DNA of 64,000 nt, taken from NCBI GenBank assembly GCA_037447655.1, contig JBBHKE010001392.1, positions 78,869 to 142,868 on the forward strand. The letters run 5' to 3'. Every line of letters begins with the position of its first letter. Positions within the stretch are counted from its first letter, which is position 1. The position numbers were made by a program, and so were the translations under genes. Below, in pieces: positions 60,306 through 64,000 of the stretch. The notes beneath the pieces were generated by a model. It ran no database searches, was not told the origin of the DNA, and worked only from the letters and a program-made list of their open reading frames with translations. The DNA is from Zygnema cylindricum (lineage: Eukaryota; Streptophyta; Zygnematophyceae; Zygnematales; Zygnemataceae).

Positions 60306-62335
60306 AGATCAAGCTAACTCAATGGAGCTCTCGTCAAAGTTCAGAGATGTGAAAAACATTATAGCTTGGGTTGAGGGCAAGCACTTGGAATGGGACCTGT
60401 CGTAGATCAAGGAAGGGATCCTGGAGATACGGTGGCGAAATGAGAAGTTAATAAAAAGTTGGTGCTGTGTATGTCGCGGCACTGTGACTGTAGGTCTTGG
60501 AGTTTAAGCCTGGTTTTGTGTACAGTCATCATTTGCAGAAGGGAACCAGGAATAGCCCACTTTTTTGCGCAGAAAAGTACAGAAACATGTCTGCGTAAAG
60601 ATTGATAGAGGTTTGTCTATTAGGTTTTCTAGTGCCTGGGCGTGAGTGGATAGAGGCTGACCATGATATGTTCTTTCTCCATAGAAGAGGAAAGCTCGAT
60701 TCGGTTCTGGCTTACTATTGTATCGTCTCATACCTCCATTGGCTGTCTTCTGATATTGCTTTTCTCTGTCCCGTCTTTTCATCCTTTCGGTATTATGTCA
60801 CCGCCAAGTTGCAGCAACTATGTAAATTTCATTTATGTCTCTTTCTTGCTGGGACTTTTTGGCGAAGCATGTTTTGTTAATTTAAGTAGAAACTCGAGCC
60901 GAGGGTATCTCGTGGCAAGGAGCAGTTTCTGTTAGGTTGGCGAGGTGGACGGTAAATGTTAATCCTTCTAACCTCTATTAGCCTTGTTAACAGTACTGCC
61001 GATAAGTGAGTCAGGGAGAAAATGACTAGATTCCTGTATGCAAACATTATGAGGATGCTCCAATGGGCGAGTGATGTGATGCAAACAGCGGTAATTATTT
61101 GGCTCGTCCATCTTTCTCTTTTGATACCATATTTTACTCTTGCATGTTCGTTTGACGAGGTCAGATGACTAATTTTCAATGCTCTAATATATGCTTCTAT
61201 CAGACTTCCAAATATTGGATGGATGCGATAGGTCAAGAATAGATAATGAATATTTGGTTGACAAGCATATCGTTTAAAATGTTTATGCAAGTGAGAGGTT
61301 TCGGGCAGGTTTTAGCTTTATGTTTCACTTCGTATCTAAACAAGCCAAGATCTTATGAATGACGAGTTGAAATTGTAATTGAACTGATTATACAAAGTCC
61401 CTTTCTGTACTCTTTGTACCACATTAAATGACATGCTGACAAGTTATGGAGGCTTTAACACATCGCTTGTGGTTGGATGGCACGCGTTTATATCATGTCA
61501 AGACGAAAATGTGCAAGCATGATGACAATGTTCTAAAGTGTGTACGTGGACAAAAACGTTGGCACGAGTATATGCCTTACATCCAGGCACTGTAGGGTTC
61601 TTCTTACCAATTGTTACGCAAACGTATCTTTTGGACAATTGATTTTTAATGAAATGATTGCAAATCAAAAGGAGAAGTATCGTACTTTTAGTTGCAAGTG
61701 AAATGTTGACGCGCGTAACAGTACCGACATTGCGGGTTAAATTGAAAGTTCTATATTTGTCTATGGGAAAGGATATAAACTTTTGGCACACTACATTTCC
61801 CAGAACTAGGACAAATTTAGGAAAATACAACTATACCATTTTAGGACATTTTTTCTGCGATCAACCGGTATTTTTTGTATTTATTTGGCGATTACATTTT
61901 CTTAGTCTACCTCTTTTTATTAATGTTGTCTATGCCTCTCACCTATAACCAATATATTGTTTGTTTCGACTCCAACTTTGACCTACCGATAATCGAATAT
62001 TGGTTCCGTACTTCGTGCTTACGGGTCAGTAATCTGTACTGAAAGTTTCGTACTCCAACGTATTTTTTTTTTCAAAACCCCCTCCCCCCCTTCCCGCCCC
62101 CCCAGGGATTATCGTTGATCGGTACCGATACATTGTAATACTTCGACAATGATTAGCGGTAACTATATATCGCAATTTATCGGCTTTAGCGAAAGGCCGA
62201 AAGTGATATATCGGTTTTCGGTTAATTACTTAATTCAATCTGCTTTGTATATCGCGTATTGGATTTTTCGCTGTAGGAAATTTACCGATAGACAACTTAC
62301 AATTTTTAACGTTTACTCGACAAGTGCTGAAACTA
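60306..62335. other. RSH 3' flank and intergenic region
   Basis: A GTTAATAAAAAG stretch near 60447 could serve as a polyadenylation signal. Otherwise no gene. A C-run (CCCCCTCCCCCCCTTCC) lies at 62080-62105. Confidence 0.45.
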
Positions 62336-63164
62336 GTGTTGGGTATCGGGTAATTTCATATCGCGCTAATTTCGATATTCAATATATCGAATGTCGATCG
62401 AGCAAACTTCTCGATGTATCGTACCGAGACTAACAAAAATTATCGCGATATATAGTAATTTTTAAATTTAATATTTTATATAATATGTTATTTTAGCGAT
62501 GAAGACAAATTGTTTGATACGCCACGTACGACGTGGTTTTCGTTCTGTGACTTAAAGGTAGACGCCGCAAAATCTAACCGGCAAAAAAGTGATAATTTTG
62601 CAATTCATATTATTAATTATTTAGTACGTAGAGATTTCACATACGAAAAGGTCACACTAATTAAGTCAAAGTATAATGTGAAAAAAAAAATTGCAGACTG
62701 TTCTTTTCATGCTTTCAGGCAGGAATACCTACCAATCTGCAGGCATTTTTGCAGGCATTTTTGCAGACATTTTTGCAGGCATTTTTGCAGGCATCTACCA
62801 ATCTGCAGATTGGTTGCCATTACGGCTTATCCATTTCCAGCGACTAATATTATAGAAAGGTTACACTTTTAGTTTTCTCCATGGATTCCCAAGGGATGGG
62901 AGGTAGCATGGGAGGTGAAGAGGATAATGACACAAATGCTTCCGGATATTTACTACCAGCTGCAGCAGCATTAGTACAAGCAGCAGTAGCAAAAATAGTT
63001 ATAATTTTTTGTTTTAAATAGCCTCGATATATCGGCGATGCGGTATATTGGCGATATATCGCGATATTTAGCTTTTCGATATATTGAAGCGATACATCGT
63101 TTATCGGATACCTGAAATTCAATATTATATCGAATATCGGCAAATGGTCCTCGATACCCAACAC
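62336..63164. mobile_element. TA-flanked MITE, GTGTTGGGTATCG family (copy 2)
   Basis: Ends GTGTTGGGTATCG and CGATACCCAACAC, with TA at 62334-62335 and 63165-63166. It carries a 15-bp minisatellite at about 62737-62800 (GCAGGCATTTTT units) absent from copy 1. Its right TA is also the left TA of the next element. Confidence 0.87.
62737..62800. repeat. 15-16-bp minisatellite inside the MITE
   Basis: About five near-perfect TGCAGGCATTTT units, framed by ACCAATCTGCAG on both sides. Confidence 0.85.
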
Positions 63165-63166
63165 TA

Positions 63167-63685
63167 CACCGCGAATCGTAATTAGAGTAAAGAAAAAATT
63201 AGAGTAAAAAAATGAAAAAAAATATTAGAGTTATTTATTCTAATTTGTGTGATAGCCCCTTTTCAAAAAAAAAATTACTCTAATTTATCTAATAACTCTA
63301 ATTAATCCGCGCTAAATGTCTTTACTAAATTAGGTACACGTACAGAATCTGACAAAACGTACAGATTTACGTCATTATGGCGTTTGCACTACGCGGTTTG
63401 TGAAAACGCAGTTACATGATAACGGCCTGTATTAAATCATTTTTTTTACTTTTTTAGTCAATATAGTACTATTCTAATTAATAAAGTACAGTTTTGCACG
63501 GTCAAACACCGACCGTACGCCACACTATTTCGAACGGCACTATATTGAAATAATTAAACGCTAATTAAACCTTACCTTAAATAGTATAATGAAAAAATTA
63601 GAATTATTTACTCTATTTAACGTGATAGAGTCGAAAATTAGGGCGACCGAATTAGCGTTATTTACTCTAATTGCGATTTGCGGTG
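63167..63685. mobile_element. TA-flanked MITE, CACCGCGAATCG family (copy 2)
   Basis: Left end CACCGCGAATCGTAATTAGA, right end TAATTGCGATTTGCGGTG; TA at 63165-63166 and 63686-63687. Its right half, reverse-complemented, matches the left half of 2223-2836 (AGAGTAAATAAC, TTCGGTCG, ATTCTAATTTTTTCATTA), so it is inverted relative to that copy. Confidence 0.87.
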
Positions 63686-63687
63686 TA

Positions 63688-64000
63688 GCTGAAACGTTGT
63701 TCTTTACGCTAATTCCTGGTCAGATTCTCTAGATTTTTCAAATGGGAAAATTTTAAATTATGCAGGGTGTGCGAATAAATTATGAAGTAAAGCTTCACAG
63801 AAAAACAGGGCTAATTTGTACAGAATCCATTGTATATCTGACCAGCATGGGACTCAACTCTAACCATGCACATTATTAACTGTTGCTGTTTCGCAAGTGT
63901 ACAGCAAAGCGTTGTCTAATAATTTTGAAAGACATGCGACCGCTTTTAGCGTTGAATTACAACGAGTCGAGCAGAAAAGTTCGACAGTTTCCGTGCTGTT
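63688..64000. other. Unassigned sequence at the right edge
   Basis: Nothing recognisable. Confidence 0.4.

Overview
This is eukaryotic nuclear DNA, most likely from a green plant in the streptophyte line (bryophyte, lower land plant or charophyte alga). The evidence is GT-AG introns throughout, a chloroplast-type RelA/SpoT homolog with a probable N-terminal targeting region, Ty1/copia retrotransposons whose primer-binding sites match the plant initiator tRNA, many TA-flanked MITEs, and long pyrimidine and (TA)n tracts. I cannot name the species. Two protein genes are clear; a third is probable but unrecognised.

Layout. 1-3514: decayed minus-strand Copia copy (D), split by a MITE. 4676-7979 (minus): complete eight-exon aliphatic amidase/formamidase gene of 352 residues, with the Glu-Lys-Cys triad intact. 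10100-23644: Copia element A (+, CATGC target duplications), whose integrase is split by a second Copia element, B (13055-19031, minus, GAGGG duplications), and whose pol also carries a related solo LTR (19612-20679, ATTGC duplications). 25864-35159: element E (+), long LTRs but no recognisable gag-pol. Its 5' LTR is split by element C (26379-31863, minus, GCATC duplications), the youngest and most intact Copia, with one gag-pol frame carrying only two nonsense codons. 35412-35992: 43-bp minisatellite, 13 copies, then a degenerate motif-rich stretch and a possible plus-strand last exon (37225-37298). 38289-39858 (minus): three phase-compatible exons of an unrecognised gene. 39.2-41.1 kb: simple repeats. 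42335-60146 (+): RelA/SpoT homolog (RSH) of at least 16 exons, covering N-terminal region, HD hydrolase, synthetase and C-terminal TGS-like domain; the large intronic gap at 48.06-52.99 kb is packed with MITEs. 62336-63685: two MITEs sharing one TA dinucleotide.

The most notable observation concerns the four Copia elements A, B, C and D. Each has, next to the 5' LTR, a primer site complementary to the anticodon stem-loop of initiator tRNA-Met (half-tRNA priming, as in Drosophila copia and yeast Ty5) instead of the usual tRNA 3' end. Gag translation starts in or across that site. Element E, in the same window, has the ordinary 3'-end primer site. The second is that the RSH coding sequence stops at the catalytic Asp of the HD domain, next to a MITE end, and about 100 expected residues are not found before the next exon. 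The genes do not form an operon or pathway; this is a gene-poor, transposon-nested region with two housekeeping-type genes.
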